Source: Microcebus murinus (Eukaryota > Chordata > Mammalia > Primates > Cheirogaleidae). From it: a stretch of 64,000 nucleotides of DNA. The position numbers and the translations under genes were made by a program. Below, piece by piece: positions 13,401-23,160 of the stretch. Under the pieces are notes generated by a model. The model saw only the letters and a program-made list of their open reading frames with translations. It made no database searches and had not been told where the DNA came from. Position 1 is the stretch's first letter; the number at the start of each line of letters is the position of its first letter. The stretch spans positions 57,737,001 through 57,801,000 of the forward strand of contig NC_134120.1 in NCBI RefSeq assembly GCF_040939455.1. Reading direction: 5' to 3'.

Positions 13401-14909
13401 TGGGCAAACTTTATACGTTATCCAAGACCCTATATGTAATGGATGTGTGAACTGTACACATCACACTTAGAAACAGAAAATAGGGTATATTTAACCAAAT
13501 AGTTATCTGGTTATAAAACTGAAATAAGGTAAGTCAGGAAAATAAAAGCTAGTTTAGTTCCTAAGAGAGAAAATTTACTTTGGGAACTGAAAGTTATCAG
13601 AATAATAACTAAGTTACTTTACAAGTAACAATAGAGTAAAGAATTGAAAGAGAAAGACATTCATATAAGTCCAGTAAACAGTAAACCTTGGTCAGGCATG
13701 GTGGCTCACGCCTGTAATGCTAGCACTCTGGGAGGCCAAGGCAACAGGATTGCTTGAGCTCAGGAGTTTGAGAACAGCATAAACAAGAGCGAGACTCTGT
13801 CTCTACTGAAAATAGAAAAAATTAGCTGGGTGTGGTGGTGCTCGCCTGTAGTTCCAGCTACTCAGGAGGCTGAGGCAGGAAGATTGTTTGAACCCAAGAG
13901 TTGGAGGTTGCTGTGAGCTAGGTCGATGCCACAGCACTCGCCTGGGCAACAGAGTGAGACTCTGTCTAAAAAAAAAAAGAGTGAACCTAGCTGAAACCAA
14001 TTAAAAAGGGAGACCGTGTCATAGTTCCAAACACACTCAGTGACCCAAAACCCTAGACATAGATGACTGGATTTGGAATGGACACCTAACTCAAGCTGGA
14101 CCAGTAATGCATAAGATTTTAAGAGAGTTCATTGGTCTCCTTCTATAGCTAGAAATGTAATCCACAGATGTCTTCTGAGAGTTTGTGTTGCCATGTTGTA
14201 CAACATGGAACAGAAAAGCAGATAAACCACTGTGCTGAAAGAGAGAATGAAAGGGTTACAGAGGTAGAGTGAGATGACAGAAATCTAAGTCCTGATGGCT
14301 TCCCAGATCCCGACTTCTGTCCCTTGTTTTGACACAGTTCTACATTCCTGCCCTTGATTTCATGACATACTCCTATACCCTTATAATTAATTTCCCTTTT
14401 GAGCTTTGCTAACACAGATTAGTTTACATTATCAGCCATTGGTAAGACTGAACTAATACAAATACAAAACATTACAGACAAAAACCAATAATATTTAGTA
14501 GACTAAAAAAGGTCACTGGTGCTCAAATCCTAAAACCATCCAATGATAAGAAAATGGAATGGAGGAAAAAGACAGCAAGTTCTTTGTCTACATCCATTTT
14601 ATGTATCTGGCCATCTCCTTCACATATAAAGCATACAAAAGCTTCATAGATAAAAGCTCAAGCTTGACTGAGAAATTTTACATAAGTATCAGTATGTTGT
14701 AGGTTTTATGGACCTAGAAAAGAAATCTGCTCAAACAAGTCTTACCTGTCAATAGTGCTGGATCTATTTCTAGCAAGCGTGGAAACAGCAACAGGCAAGC
14801 CAAGATTTGAAGAAAGAGTGACATTTTCTAAAGTCCCACTATTACCAAGTAATGAATTAGTTAAAAAGCTTGGAAATGACTCCTCTGCTATTCCTCGAAA
14901 ATTTTCCAT
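1324..14909 (-). CDS. CEP192: CEP192 N-terminal part, spliced, runs off the left edge
   Basis: CEP192 is the pericentriolar scaffold that recruits PLK4, PLK1 and Aurora A for centriole duplication and spindle assembly (known for the family). Five coding exons are visible on the minus strand: 14909-14746, 13098-12973, 7524-7349, 4707-4655 and 1444-1324. Each has AG/GT borders and matching phases, and together they encode about 213 residues starting [15 protein letters not shown] and ending SLEDSS. This agrees with the start of human CEP192 as I recall it. The human protein is about 2,500 residues, so more than 90 percent lies beyond base 1. No further exon is visible at 1-1323. The last visible exon stops just before the acidic stretch that binds PLK4 in human. 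The low-complexity N terminus shows no folded domain, signal peptide or membrane segment. The identification rests on recalled homology and on phase closure across all four visible introns. Confidence 0.93.
1445..2930. other. CEP192 intron, nothing recognised
   Basis: AT-rich sequence with short ORFs that resemble no protein family I know. No repeat could be named with confidence. Confidence 0.5.
2935..3505 (-). mobile_element. hAT-type DNA transposon fossil split by an Alu
   Basis: Two pieces, 2935-3093 and 3444-3505, form one MER-type non-autonomous hAT element. It has the recognisable 'TTCTGTAAAAGACCAGACAG' and 'GTTCCAATAAAACTTTAC' blocks, and its terminal end reads 'GGTTTGCCAATCCCTGG'. 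The Alu at 3094-3443 interrupts it. The subfamily was not determined. Confidence 0.65.
3094..3443 (+). mobile_element. Alu SINE inserted in an hAT fossil
   Basis: A full dimer of strepsirrhine type. It is flanked by a perfect 17-bp target-site duplication, AAAACTTTACAAAAACA, at 3077-3093 and 3444-3460. Confidence 0.92.
3888..4190 (-). mobile_element. Alu SINE, sense to CEP192
   Basis: Reads on the plus strand from a T-rich stretch through GAGACAGTCTTGCTCTGTC to GTGAGCCACCACG, i.e. an inverted Alu. It has no long central linker and is moderately diverged. Confidence 0.85.
4655..4707 (-). CDS. CEP192: CEP192 coding exon 4 (53-nt micro-exon)
   Basis: Encodes [18 protein letters not shown], the first D being completed from the previous exon. 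The acceptor is TTAAACAG before ACTCACC and the donor is CACAAG before GTAACC. It is too short to be found as an ORF. It was located because the phase-1 end of the exon at 7349 and the phase-0 start of the exon at 1444 require a linking exon, and this one matches the recalled human sequence. Confidence 0.92.
4708..5394. other. CEP192 intron, nothing recognised
   Basis: AT-rich sequence in which I see no gene, RNA gene or nameable repeat. Confidence 0.45.
5395..6345 (-). mobile_element. Old L1 fragment (3' end, mammalian-wide type)
   Basis: On the minus strand this is the 3' part of an L1: the end of ORF2 plus 3'UTR. Marks include GCTACAAACATTCATGTAC and GAAATTGCTGGATCATATG on the plus strand. 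It is heavily mutated, with no useful open frame. Confidence 0.75.
5704..5730. repeat. Perfect 12-bp inverted repeat
   Basis: ATGATAGACATA and its exact complement are separated by TGG, inside the old L1 fragment. Confidence 0.8.
6951..7180. mobile_element. hAT-type non-autonomous DNA transposon
   Basis: Ends CTGCGGTCTCCAACC and GGTTGGGGACCACTG are near-perfect inverted repeats. The interior is GC-rich with 'CAAAGCTTCATCCGTATTTA'. It shares its termini with the element at 50817-51015. Confidence 0.7.
7349..7524 (-). CDS. CEP192: CEP192 coding exon 3, with a tandem acceptor
   Basis: 176 nt from the acceptor GCAAAAG before TTCTATC; it encodes [15 protein letters not shown] through TSPLEQVQ. 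The donor is GTACAAG before GTACTAT. A second AG lies 12 nt inside (CTATCTGTAG before GAAAAGG, exon start 7512) and is also in frame. I chose the upstream site because it restores the D-S-I-x-R stretch recalled from human CEP192, although the inner site has the tidier CTGTAG border. Confidence 0.85.
7525..9478. other. CEP192 intron, nothing recognised
   Basis: Nearly 2 kb without a confident repeat or exon. It holds a C-rich run near 8541-8560 and purine-rich stretches around 8850-9000. The ORFs here show no family signature. Confidence 0.45.
9479..9688 (-). mobile_element. Tigger-type (pogo) MITE
   Basis: Starts CAGTTGTCCCTCAG and ends GTTGTTCAAGGGTCAACTA, flanked by TA. It contains GGATTGGTTCCAGGACCCCC, typical of internally deleted Tigger elements. 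Confidence 0.75.
9689..10680. other. CEP192 intron, nothing recognised
   Basis: No exon or confident repeat is seen. The part from about 10250 is less AT-rich and may be an eroded older repeat. Confidence 0.4.
10681..11260 (+). mobile_element. L2 LINE fragment (3' part)
   Basis: Has the L2 order: 'CCTTTTAAAACATAATTCAG', the 'CAGCCTCCTTACTGCTCTGT' region, then the terminal 'TTCTAGGCACTCAGTCAA' and 'GAGTGAATGAAT'. Diverged and non-coding. Confidence 0.65.
11457..11782 (+). mobile_element. Alu SINE, strepsirrhine type
   Basis: Full dimer with linker AGAAAGAAATTAATTGGCC and an A-rich tail; antisense to CEP192. Confidence 0.9.
11900..12241 (-). mobile_element. Alu SINE, strepsirrhine type
   Basis: Inverted copy with a T26-class tail and low divergence. 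Target duplication is GGTTTTAAAAAT at the left and GATTTTAAAAAT at the right (one mismatch). With the plus-strand Alu at 11457 it forms an inverted pair about 120 bp apart. Confidence 0.9.
12581..12700 (+). mobile_element. Alu-related monomer
   Basis: A single arm, from GTGTGCACCTGTAGTCTCAG to GTGAGACCCCATCTCTAATT followed by an A-run. Either a fossil monomer or a truncated Alu. Confidence 0.6.
12973..13098 (-). CDS. CEP192: CEP192 coding exon 2
   Basis: 126 nt encoding [18 protein letters not shown] through [10 protein letters not shown]. The acceptor is TTTGTGTAG before GTATCC and the donor is GATGATGA before GTAAGT, a strong consensus. Both phases close with the neighbouring exons. The region is serine- and charge-rich with no folded domain. 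Confidence 0.93.
13099..13691. other. CEP192 intron, nothing recognised
   Basis: No exon or confident repeat is seen here. Confidence 0.4.
13692..13980 (+). mobile_element. Alu SINE
   Basis: Dimer without the long linker; possible target duplication AGTAAACCT / AGTGAACCT. Confidence 0.85.
14020..14462 (+). mobile_element. Possible old LTR-type repeat
   Basis: Has the feel of an eroded MaLR-class LTR, with 'CAAGCTGGACCAGTAATGC' near the start and 'GACTGAACTAATAC' at the end. No clear ends were seen; the assignment is uncertain. Confidence 0.3.
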
Positions 14910-14913
14910 CTCA
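14746..14913 (-). CDS. CEP192: CEP192 first coding exon, with start codon
   Basis: The acceptor is TTGTTGCAG, followed by TGAG and the ATG at 14909-14907; coding ends at 14746 with donor GACAG before GTAAGAC. It encodes [16 protein letters not shown] through ARNRSSTID plus two bases. Only four 5'UTR bases lie in this exon, so an upstream noncoding exon is required; I place it in the CpG island near 22.85 kb. The start agrees with the recalled human N terminus. Confidence 0.93.
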
Positions 14914-15789
14914 CTGCAACAACAAAAATACTTTAATAAATAAAATATAGTAAAACACTTTTAAATGACTAAGAGTACAAGTTTCATAAATCTTAGAAAA
15001 CTGATAAATCTTAGGAAAAAATCACTTTTTTGGAACATCACTATGAGAAGATACTATTGGCAAATATTCCATGATAAAGTAATTCTTAGAATACTTTGCT
15101 ACTTTATAGCTGATAATATAAACATCAAACAAACTTATCTTATAATTAACACAACAACGAAATACAATACCATTTAATTTACCCTTGGCTTGGTATAGCA
15201 AAGAAATATGAATTACCACAAACTTATGTAGTAAAGGCGACAAAGATGGCATAACACTGACAGTATATACATATGATTTTAGGGCATATTTAAAGTTTGG
15301 CAGTTATGTAATCATTTTCATATGGAATAGAATGAGCAAAATTTAGCTCCTGATTTCAGAGACTATTGTAAAGAATGAGTATACAGTTTAAAAAGTAAGC
15401 CCATTCAAAAAAAAAAGTATAGTTGGCGAACCAACAGAGCAAAAATGGTAAAAGTGGTACACAAATAACTAAGTCTGGAAAGCACCAGTACAAAATCTAT
15501 ACCACACTGGCCCTTGGTTCAACTTGATCCTGACCACAATGCTCTGGAGATGTTAGCCAGTCTCAAGAATCTTTCAGAGTACATATCATGTAAGCACTGT
15601 ATAGAATTCAGGGAAGAAAATATGAGGGGGAGGACAAAAAAGATAAATATATTAGGAAATGCTCAAAAAAATGAGGGGTTATTGGCATAGTACCTTAAAG
15701 AATGAGAACTTTTACAGACAATATGAAGTGAGTTTTTTTAGGATGACAAATAAATCAGAAAAGGGTAAAGACAATTAAAATGTATTATA
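14914..15789. other. CEP192 intron 1, nothing recognised
   Basis: AT-rich, with no exon or confident repeat before the truncated Alu at 15790. Confidence 0.4.
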
Positions 15790-15980
15790 GGCCGGGCGCG
15801 GTGGCTCACACCTATAATCCTAGCACTCTGGGAGGCTGAGGCGGGTGGATCGTTTGAGCTCAGGAGTTTGAGACCAGCCTGAGCAAGAGCGAGACCCCGT
15901 CTCTACCCAAAATAGAAAAAAAATTAGCCAGGTATGGTGGCACATGCCTGTAGTCCCAGCTACTTGGGAGGCTGAGGCAG
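15790..15980 (+). mobile_element. 3'-truncated Alu with target-site duplication and no A-tail
   Basis: Starts at the canonical GGCCGGGCGCGGTGG and stops abruptly in the right arm at GGCTGAGGCAG. It is flanked by AAAATGTATTATA (15777-15789) and AAAATGTATTACA (15981-15993), a 13-bp duplication with one mismatch. The last third of the element and the poly-A tail are missing. Confidence 0.88.
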
Positions 15981-16024
15981 AAAATGTATTACAAACCTAC
16001 TGCCTTAACTTATTGAATCCACAG

Positions 16025-16125
16025 AAAACCTTGGTAGATAATATCCCATTTTACAGATGACAAATAAACTCAGAGACTAAATTAGCTAAATTTTCCCAGC
16101 TCTGACTCCAAAATCAACTCCAACT
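16025..16125 (+). mobile_element. MIR SINE fragment
   Basis: 'ATCCCATTTTACAGATGAC' followed by 'AAACTCAGAGACTAAATTAG' is the MIR core and downstream region. Confidence 0.5.
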
Positions 16126-16559
16126 GCGAAGACAGCAAATACTCCAGTGTATTTTGGCAACTGACATACAAAATAACATGGTAAATGAAACTAGAGTAAC
16201 AGAATGAAGCCAGGTCCTAAAAGTCTTAAATGGTTTATTAGGAAGTTTGGACTGAATTCTGCAACCATCAAAAGGACTGATACAATCAACCTGTAGGATA
16301 GGAAGGGAGAGGACTTAAAGCCTGGAAGACTATTCAAAGAACTACTGTAATTGGTAAGAATAAAGGACTATACTAAGGTCAAGAACAAATTAAAGTATAG
16401 ATTTTAGATAGCATGGGCTAATCTAATTACTCTATGAAGTAGAAAAAATTTAAAACCACTACAGAGCTGTAAAATTTACCTGAAATGGATGGAGCGCCAA
16501 TGCTCCTGTCTGAAGCCCACCCCTTCCCTTCACATTCAGTCCCAACCCCTCTCACCTCT

Positions 16560-18108
16560 GCACCTACACTCACTCTAGCAATTGGCACCTTTCTTAACAC
16601 CATCAAGTCTTCTCTGTGCGACCCTTCTCACACTGTGCAGGCTATTAGTTCTCCCATCTTTTAAAAAAGTCTTCCTCACACCCCATCCTCCCCTTCGGCT
16701 GCCACCACACCTGCCCGTGCTCCCTTCACCACATGCTCCCCAAAAGGAATCCCAACTGGCTACTCAGCTCCACTCCTGTCCTCCCCTGAACCCACACCAC
16801 TCTGGCTTCTGTCCTACTGCCAAACAATGCTCATCAACATCAGCACTGGTCTCCCTGTTGCCAAACCCTATAAGGCTATGGTCACTGTTCAGTTCTCACC
16901 ATCAACCTAACAGAACAGATTCAGAGGACTATTCCTTCCTTGGGGAAATACTTTCATCACTTGGTTTCCAAGTCACAGATGTCTGGTTCTCCAACTTCCC
17001 AGCTGGTTCTTTTCCTTTTCCTTTGCTGGTTCCTCCTTATCTCCAGGACCTCCATACAGCAGAAGGCTCCAGGGCTTATCCTCGATCTCTTCCATCTACC
17101 AACCCTTTCTGGGTGACTGTCCTCAATTTCAAAGCTTTAAATATCATAGAAATTTACACCTCCAGCCTGGGCCTCTACACCAGGCACCTACAACTTGAAT
17201 CTACAGTCCACTTTGTTCCCACCCACCCAAGAAAAGCCTGCTCTTCGGTCCTCCCCACCAGAGAAAATGACAACTCCAACCTCTAGTGCTCAGGCCAAAA
17301 CCGTAGGCATCACTGACTCCTCTCACGCACCCCCATGTGCAATCCCTGTGCAAATCCCAATGGCTATGCTTTGAAGACATGCCCAGAACCTTGTCCTTCC
17401 TCACTATCCCCTCTACTACCACCTGAGTCAGGCCAGCACCATCTCCTGCAACACTCCTGACACTCACTGCAACAGCCTTCCAACCATCTCTATGTCTCCA
17501 TTCTGCCTCCCAGAGGCTACTCACGGCACATTAAAGTCAGCTCTGTAAAATGAGTCAGATATCACTCCTTACCGCAAACCCTCCCTCCACTGGTTTCCCA
17601 CCACATCCAGAGTAAAAGGCAAACCAGGGCCTGGATAATCTCTGACCTCATTTCCTGCTACTCTTCTCCCTTGCTCATGCCATTCCAGCCATCCTAATCT
17701 CCCTGCTGTCCCTGAAGCATGCTAAGCAGGCTCCGCCCCAGGGCTTTTGCCCTGGCCTCTGACCTCTGCCCAGTCCCTGATGCACCAGGGATCCATACAT
17801 CTTGCACCTTGCCTTCTTTCAGGTCTTTGTGCAAATGTTCACTTGACTGTCAGACTTGCCTCATCAACCTACAGAGCTAAACACAGCACTCTCAACCTCC
17901 CTGCTCTGCTTTCTCTGTTCCATAGTACAGACTAACATGCATGCTATTAATATATAATTGATCTGCTTATCTGTTTTCCCTCTCACATTGGAACATAAGC
18001 TCCGTGAGGGCAAGGCTTCACCCACTGAGTTTACCACTGCATTCCTATGTAGAACTGTGCTGGCACAGAGGAGACCCTCAATAAATTTGCTACGTGGATG
18101 AATGAATG
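16560..18108 (+). mobile_element. L2 LINE, long 3' copy
   Basis: Pyrimidine-rich remnant of the L2 ORF2 end and 3'UTR. It includes 'CCCTCCACTGGTTTCCCACC' near 17580, 'ATAAGCTCCGTGAGGGCAAG' near 17994 and the terminal 'CAATAAATTTGC' and 'GATGAATGAATG'. A 234-codon open frame at 16582-17286 is a chance frame inside it. Confidence 0.65.
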
Positions 18109-18284
18109 TTTTCAACCTATGTCAGTATACAGCAAATCCATCAGCAACTATCTGAGCACTCTGCTATCAGACCATGCCCCAGCACTTTCCTCTCTTCCAT
18201 ATTTTAACTATTCTCTCTTCTTGATTTCCATAAATAACTTCAAAACTCTCCCATGCTGTAATGGAGGAAGCAGAAAATAGACTG

Positions 18285-19600
18285 CCTGATCCTTCATTTA
18301 CACTTCCTGCCACCACCTGACTGTTTCCTTCACAACTAAGCATCTTAGAACACTCCACAGTTACTACTTGCACATCTCACCTGACCTCGTCGTCCTCTGC
18401 TCCTCAATGCTAGGGTTAGCCAGGATTCTGCCCTCAGGCTTTACATCATGCCATTTACATCTTATACACTAGGGATCTCAAACTAAGGCACAAATATTGT
18501 CAGGAAACAGGACAATAAGGACCCAGTTCAGATGGAAATTAAAGGCCCCACATGAAGCCAGTTAAATCCAATAAAACACTACTGCCAAACAAAACATATC
18601 TACAGGTGGAGTATGTTCCTGAAGGCAAACCATGTCTATGTCCAAAACATACCCTGAAACATTCCAAATCTTTCTCCACTACTGTTACTCTACCCTACTG
18701 AAAAAGTCTCCTCATCCTTCTCCATGCTTCTATTCTTGTCACCCTACAATTAATTCTCCACACAGCAGGCAAAAGGACCATTAAGGTACCATGCCCCCAA
18801 TGAAAACTCTGCGAGCCCCGTCACCTTCTCCCATCCTCCTCAGGCTCACCCACAATGTACACCACATACTGGATTTTCTGTTCCTGTAACACTCCTGAAG
18901 CCTAGAATTTTTTTTAATTAATTAATTAATTAATTTATTTATTTATTTATTTATTTATTTTGAGACAAAGTCTCACTTTGTTGCTCAGGCTAGAGTGAGT
19001 CCCATGGCGTTAGCCTAGCTCACAGCAACCTCAAAGTCTTGGGTTCAAGCAATCCTAACTGCCTCAGCCTCCCGAGTAGCTGGGACTACAGGCATGCGCC
19101 ACCATGCCCGGCTAATTTTTTGTATATATTTTTAGTTGGTCAATTAGTTTCTTTCTATTTTTAGTAGAGATGGGGTCTCACTCAGGCTGGTTTTGAACTC
19201 CTGACCTTGAGTGATCCACCTGCTTCGGCCTCCCAGAGTGCTAGGATTATAGGTGTGAGCCACCGTGCCCGGCCATGAAGCCTAGAATATTATTTTCCCA
19301 GATCTCTGCATAGCTAGCTCCTTCCTTCCTGACATTTATGTCAACTTAAACATCACTTTCTAAGAGAAGTTAGTCCTTCTCATTAAGTCAAATGTAGGAC
19401 CATACTCTATCATATCTGTTTTAATTCCTTCCAGAGTCTATCATTATTTATTCTTGCATTTGTTTTTCCAATTGAAATGATTGCCCACTAACAGTGTGGG
19501 CCTTGCCTCTCTGTCCATCACTATTTCAACACCTAAAACAATGCTTAACCACACAGTAGGTACTCAGTAAATATTTGCAAAATGAATGAATGACAAAAGA
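18285..19600 (+). mobile_element. L2 LINE copy split by an Alu
   Basis: L2-like sequence at 18285-18907 resumes at 19276 and ends in 'CACAGTAGGTACTCAGTAAA' and 'AATGAATGAATGA'. The Alu at 18908-19275 interrupts it. The left part is more diverged and less sure. Confidence 0.55.
18908..19275 (-). mobile_element. Alu SINE with a patterned tail
   Basis: Inverted strepsirrhine-type Alu. Its tail has evolved into (TTAA)n and (TTTA)n at 18914-18960. The target duplication TGAAGCCTAGAA lies at 18896-18907 and 19276-19287. Confidence 0.92.
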
Positions 19601-19784
19601 CTCAGTGGGTGGCCTCATCTTTAAAATTAACCCCTATATATTTAGAAAAGCAGTTTCTTGGGGAAATGTCTATCTTGTTCACCCATATATTCTCAGTATC
19701 TGATATAGAGATGGGAATAGGAGTTGAAAAAAATGAATTAAAAGAAATAATCTATAAACCCCAGCCAGCTTGCTGATATTCAGT

Positions 19785-19980
19785 GGCTCTTATCAAGTAA
19801 AGTACTAAATATTTTATATACATTTTTCTAATTCCCATGTCAAATGTGTAAGGTAGCCATTTTATCCCCACTACTGATGAAACTTTAGACCAAGAGAGGG
19901 AATTAAGAGACTTTTCCAGGCCAAAGGGCAAGTGAGAGCAGAGGATTCCCACGCAGGCAAGCCTTTTCTCTGCACTGATG
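19785..19980 (+). mobile_element. MIR SINE fragment
   Basis: 'TGTGTAAGGTAGCCATTTTATC' region followed by 'GATGAAACTTTAGACCAAGAG' matches the MIR3/MIRb layout. Confidence 0.55.
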
Positions 19981-20221
19981 CCACTGCTCTCACTTTCAAA
20001 TGACCTTCAGCCCAGATCTCTGTTTTCTAGACCTGTATAATCAGCCCTCCCTATCTGTGGGCTCTGCATCTGTGGATTCAACCAATCACAGATCAAAAAT
20101 ATTTAGAAAAAAATTTTTAAGTAACAATACAAGAATAAAAAACATAGAACTATTTTACATAGCAATTTATACTGTACTAGTTATTATAATAACCTAGAGA
20201 TGATTTAAAGTATATGAGAGG

Positions 20222-20252
20222 TTCCACTGTTTTGTAGTTTCCAAAAAAAAAT
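20222..20252 (+). mobile_element. 31-bp A-tailed insert with target duplication
   Basis: 22 bases of unknown origin followed by an A9 run and T. It lies between two perfect copies of AAAGTATATGAGAGG (20207-20221 and 20253-20267). It looks like an extremely 5'-truncated retroposed RNA. Confidence 0.6.
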
Positions 20253-20267
20253 AAAGTATATGAGAGG

Positions 20268-20556
20268 GGCTGGGCATGGTGGCTCATGTCTATAATTTTA
20301 GCACTTTGGGAGGCCAAGACAGGAGGATCACTTGAGGCCAGGAGGCCCTGAACAACACAGCAAGACTTAGTCTCTACAAGAAATAGAAAATTTACTGGCT
20401 GTTGTGGCACATGCCTACAGTCCCAGCCACTTGGGAGGCTGAAGAAGGAGGATTGCTTGAGTCCAGGAGTTTGAGGTTGCAGTGAGCTATGATAATGTCA
20501 CTGTACTGTAGCCCAGGCAACAGACTGAGACCCTGTTTCAAAAACTAAAATGAAAT
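20268..20556 (+). mobile_element. Alu SINE inside MER2
   Basis: Older Alu without the long linker. Left target copy is AAAGTATATGAGAGG (20253-20267); the right is a diverged AAAGCGTAAGGGAAG (20557-20571). Confidence 0.85.
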
Positions 20557-20702
20557 AAAGCGTAAGGGAAGACATACATCAGTTATATGCAAATACTATG
20601 CCATTTTATATAAGGAACTTGAGTATCCACAGATTTTGGTAGCCCTGGGGTCGGGGCAAGTTCTAGAACCAATTCCCCATGGTTACTGAGGGATGACTAT
20701 AT

Positions 20703-22550
20703 TTCCAAACAGGTCTTTAACATCCACCTTACCCCTGATGGCCTCTCAGGTAGTACAAAGTCAACAAATACAAAACCAAACTTGTTACCTTTCCTCCATT
20801 CACTCTTCCTGTTACCTTTTAGTCTTAACAAGTCATCTCTACACAAGCCGGACATACCTAGGACTATTATGATCCCTCCTGATCTCTCAGTTACTAAATT
20901 CTAATGCTTCCAACTTCAAATGTATCTCTGGAGCTGAGATGCACTTCTGTATTCCCAATGCCTGCTGCTAATCACTTCTTATTCTGATATATTGCACAAG
21001 TCTCCCAACTAGCCTGCCCGAGTAATTACTAAGTTATTTGTTCATTTACATATATATCAACAATATTAAAATATATACCAAACTCTTCAACGATTATCCC
21101 TATTTAGAAGGGGTCAAATCCAAAGAAAATTCACATACTACACAAAGATCACTTGCACAACAATCATTATCAAACACAAACCACGAAGAATACTCTACTT
21201 GGCACCAAGAATGCAAAAATATATAAGGCAGCTCCCTTACATATTAATAAATAAGGGAGCTGACAATACCTATCAATTACCATGTTAAGTGCTTCAACAG
21301 AGCTTTGCTATGGATGCACTGGCAACACTACCCATTAGAAGATTCCTCAAGATGCAATCTATTCATCTGTTTCCTTTATTAAAAAAAAAAAAAAAGATGT
21401 AATCTAATACCTAGTTTCTCTTCTTTCCAGAAAGGATTACACACTTGTTCTAACATTCATGGACATACCACATTCCTAAAGGCTTCCTATAAAGGAAATT
21501 TCCCTAACTTCCTTCTTTATTGCATTACCCACCCCTCCTCCATCATCTAAAATGAAGACAATGTTATCTTTTCTTCTACTATATTTGAACTAAGTAGCCA
21601 TCTTTGTGATTTCTCTTGCTATTTCATTAAAGTAGTGACCTCAAACTTCACATATGGATTTACCACTACTTAATTTGCTTTAATTACATTCCTGGGTATA
21701 TAAAAGATTATTTACTGCAGTCATTAATTGTAGGTCTGCGTATACAATTAAACACAGTTAAAAGTATCTGCTGTGAAACCCAAAACCTAGTCAAACTTCT
21801 CTAACACTTATCATTTATTTCTTTGCACTTTTTAAGATATACTTTAGAATTAGGTATGCATTTAGCATATTACTTTTCAAGGCTTACCGTAAACTTTGTA
21901 CACAAAACTGAAATTTGGAGGAAAGGCTGATTTTGGAGCAGTATAAAAGCCAGACGAATGACCTCAAAACAGTAACAACAAATGGAAATATTGTCATATA
22001 AACAGGTGTCCTCCAAACGACTGCGTCGAAAGGGACCTCATGTTTTACTAAGCAAAGTCTGAAATTAAGAGCAAAGCAAAAGTAGAATGATATTAAACAT
22101 TCTTGTCTCATTTCACGTTATGTTCATAAGGAAATCATAGGCAAGGAATGTAAGTAAGGTATTAGAAATAAATATGAACGCAGCCTAGCAGAACCCAAAT
22201 CAAAAGTGAGTACACCGGTGACACAGGCGACCCCTGGAGCATTAAGTAAAGAAGATTGGCTAGTCTGATGGTACTGGGTTATCAGAACTTATTAACATTA
22301 TCCCCCTGCTAAATTTGACTGGCTTATAAAAAAAATTAAAAAAAGAAGATTATTTCCCCAGTCCCTTTTGTTTTGTTATAGACAAAAAGAAAAAGAACTG
22401 CCCGTCACAATACACATAAAGGAACACCACTGGTCAATCAACAGAGCATTTTGCAAGAAACAAAACACCTGAACAAAACAGCGCGTGCCCGTCAGTCAGG
22501 AATTGGAAGTTAGCAAACGGGAGAGGAGCAAACAAGGATATGATCCCCCA
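20703..22550. other. CEP192 intron 1, little recognised
   Basis: Mostly AT-rich. An L2-like pyrimidine-rich part may lie at about 20760-21030. No exon was found. GC content rises toward the CpG island from about 22450. Confidence 0.4.
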
Positions 22551-22599
22551 AAAGTCTACCTCATTAGGCCTGGCCAAAAGCCAAAAGGCAGGCGTGCAA

Positions 22600-23160
22600 T
22601 TAATCTCACTGAGCGGAATTCAACCCTCAAGCCAGGCTGGTGCGGAGGCGCGGACTGAGCGCGGCAGCCCTAGCCCAGCTCGCGCCCCGCCGCCCCCACC
22701 GCCTCACAGCCCTCCGCCGGGAGCCGGCTCCCCCCGCCAAGCCCAACCGCCACTGCCCCGCCGGTGCGGAAGCCAAAAGGCAAGCCAAAGGCCGATGCGC
22801 CTGCCTCCCGCCCAAGAGCACGCCAAGACAGCTACGTCCGTCCTCACCCAGCCCGCTACCCGCCACAGGTGCCAAGAGCGGAGCAGAAAAGTCCAAGGGA
22901 AGCGGCGACTCAGCAGCGATAGCAGCGCGCGTGCGCGCAGACCTGCGCCAGCGACCGCCCGGACCAGCCGTATGGCGCGCCCCTGGCGTTTACGTCTGTT
23001 CGCGGCATGAGGGGAGGGGGCGGGGACCAGCGCCGGCTTCGGATTGGGTAGCACTAAGAGCCTGGGAGGGTAGGAGCCCCATGATTGGTGAGAGCGGTGC
23101 GTCTCAGGATTTGAAGGGAGGAAGTGGCGCGCCCCGCAGCTCCGGAGAAGACCAATCTTA
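22600..23160 (-). promoter_or_regulatory. CEP192: CpG-island promoter of CEP192
   Basis: Dense CpG, with GGCGCGCC-type stretches, marks a TATA-less promoter. On the minus strand, CCAAT boxes lie at 23042-23048 (ACCCAATCC) and 23081-23088 (CACCAATC), about 40 bp apart, upstream of the likely start region near 22950. A GGAAGTGG ETS-type site (plus strand) is near 23119. Its position 8 kb upstream of the first CEP192 coding exon and downstream of SEH1L supports the assignment. The exact start site cannot be read. Confidence 0.75.
22848..22980 (-). other. CEP192: Inferred CEP192 noncoding exon 1
   Basis: A noncoding exon is needed because the first coding exon starts only 4 nt before the ATG. 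The best donor in the island is GCGGGCTGG before GTGAGGAC, ending the exon at 22848. A weaker alternative is CGCAG before GTCTGC near 22940. The 5' limit is a guess from the CCAAT-box spacing. Confidence 0.4.

Larger units (their letters stand above)
20033..20702 (-). mobile_element. MER2 (Tigger) element split by retroposon insertions
   Basis: Left end is 'AATCAGCCCTCCCTATCTG', right end 'CCCCATGGTTACTGAGGGAT', with an 'AACCTAGAGATGATTTAAAG' core. The body is interrupted at 20222-20556 by a 31-bp A-tailed insert and an Alu, both at one target site. Confidence 0.75.

Noticed and set aside
16582..17286. 234-codon plus-strand ORF
   Set aside because: Lies in an eroded L2 copy; serine/proline/leucine-rich as expected from pyrimidine-rich DNA, with no domain.
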